Assembly: GCA_002431345.1 (NCBI GenBank) | Contig: DJEN01000026.1 | Coordinates: 1,993-8,401, forward strand | Direction: 5' to 3' | Source: Megasphaera sp. UBA5897 | GTDB taxonomy: Bacteria; Bacillota; Negativicutes; Veillonellales; Megasphaeraceae | Length of the DNA: 6,409 nt | Part shown: positions 6,021 through 6,409 of the stretch, in pieces | How positions within the stretch are numbered: the stretch's first letter is position 1 | Layout of the letters: the number at the start of each line of letters is the position of its first letter | Made by a program: the position numbers and the translations under genes | The notes under the pieces: generated by a model | The model's database searches: none | What the model saw: only the letters and a program-made list of their open reading frames with translations | What the model was told of the DNA's origin: nothing

Positions 6021-6409
6021 ATGAAACTACAACAAATAAGAAATGCTACGATGATAATAACATATGCAGATAAGAAATTTTTAATTGACCCAATGCTAGG
6101 AAAAAAAGGAATATATCCTCCTTTTCCAGGAACTCATCACCAGTATTTAAATAATCCAACTGTAGAATTGCCAATTTCAATGGAAGAAATTCTTGATGTA
6201 GATGCTGTTATTGTGACACATATACATTTAGACCATTTTGACCCAGCTGCAATGGAGATTATTCCAAAGGATATGAAGATATTTGCTCAAAATAAAGATG
6301 AATCAAATCAAATAAAAGAAGCAGGATTTATGAATGTAGAAGTTTTAAAAAAAGAAGGAACTTTATTTGGCGATATAACGTTAATAAAGACGCCTGCTAA
6401 ACATTACTC
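6021..6409 (+). CDS. Metallo-beta-lactamase-fold hydrolase, UlaG-like (partial, 3' end outside window)
   Basis: The frame is open from ATG 6021 to the window edge, giving 129 residues of a protein that is probably about twice that long. The N-terminus (IRNATMIITYADKKFLIDPML, residues 6-26) is the beta-strand pair with a D-P turn that opens COG2220/UlaG-like proteins. The metal-binding HxHxDH motif is THIHLDHFD, with His67, His69, Asp71 and His72. The TPAKHY near the cut end (124-129) probably contains the next metal-ligand histidine, His128. The PPFPGTHHQYLNNPTVELP segment (33-51) resembles a stretch I associate with a subfamily found next to LysR regulators. No signal peptide is seen, so it is likely a cytoplasmic metal-dependent hydrolase or lactonase. 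The substrate is unknown, and L-ascorbate-6-phosphate lactonase activity should not be assumed. It is AT-rich like the divergent LysR-type gene, whose product may control it. Confidence 0.88.
   Translation, partial: MKLQQIRNATMIITYADKKFLIDPMLGKKGIYPPFPGTHHQYLNNPTVELPISMEEILDVDAVIVTHIHLDHFDPAAMEIIPKDMKIFAQNKDESNQIKEAGFMNVEVLKKEGTLFGDITLIKTPAKHY

Noticed and set aside
1..6409. Cobalamin riboswitch, CRISPR array or tRNA
   Set aside because: No B12-box-like element, regularly spaced repeats or cloverleaf was seen. A riboswitch for this operon, if present, would lie upstream of the window.

Overview
The window reads as a bacterial chromosomal segment from an anaerobic, cobalamin-making Firmicute. 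The Negativicutes (Megasphaera/Veillonella-like) are my best guess, from the gene order, the moderate GC of the cobalamin genes and their strong AGGAG-type ribosome binding sites. That placement is an inference from general resemblance, not a database result.

Positions 1-4634 hold the downstream end of a tightly packed, plus-strand cobalamin (vitamin B12) corrin-ring operon: cbiH/cobJ (5' end cut by the window), cbiJ/cobK, a fused cbiE-cbiT (cobL-type), cbiA and cbiC. Adjacent genes overlap or are separated by 0-7 bases. Together they encode C17 methylation and ring contraction, reduction of the macrocycle, C5/C15 methylation with decarboxylation, methyl migration to cobyrinate, and amidation of the a and c side chains. 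The ORFs are intact and keep their family motifs. A 19-bp perfect inverted repeat with flanking A and T tracts (4663-4709) ends the operon.

Positions 4710-4947 contain no gene I can name. Part of this stretch (about 4820-4945) has coding-like composition on both strands and may be a gene remnant.

From about 4948 to the window end the DNA becomes markedly AT-rich. It carries a divergent pair: a LysR-type regulator on the minus strand and, on the plus strand, the first 129 codons of a metallo-beta-lactamase-fold hydrolase of the UlaG-like (COG2220) type. The 161-bp region between them holds a good minus-strand sigma-70 promoter for the regulator. A 7-4-7 inverted repeat fills its -35/-10 spacer, the arrangement expected if the regulator represses itself and controls the hydrolase. 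This pair has no evident link to cobalamin synthesis and looks like a separate, possibly horizontally acquired unit. No rRNA, tRNA, CRISPR array, riboswitch or intact insertion sequence was seen.
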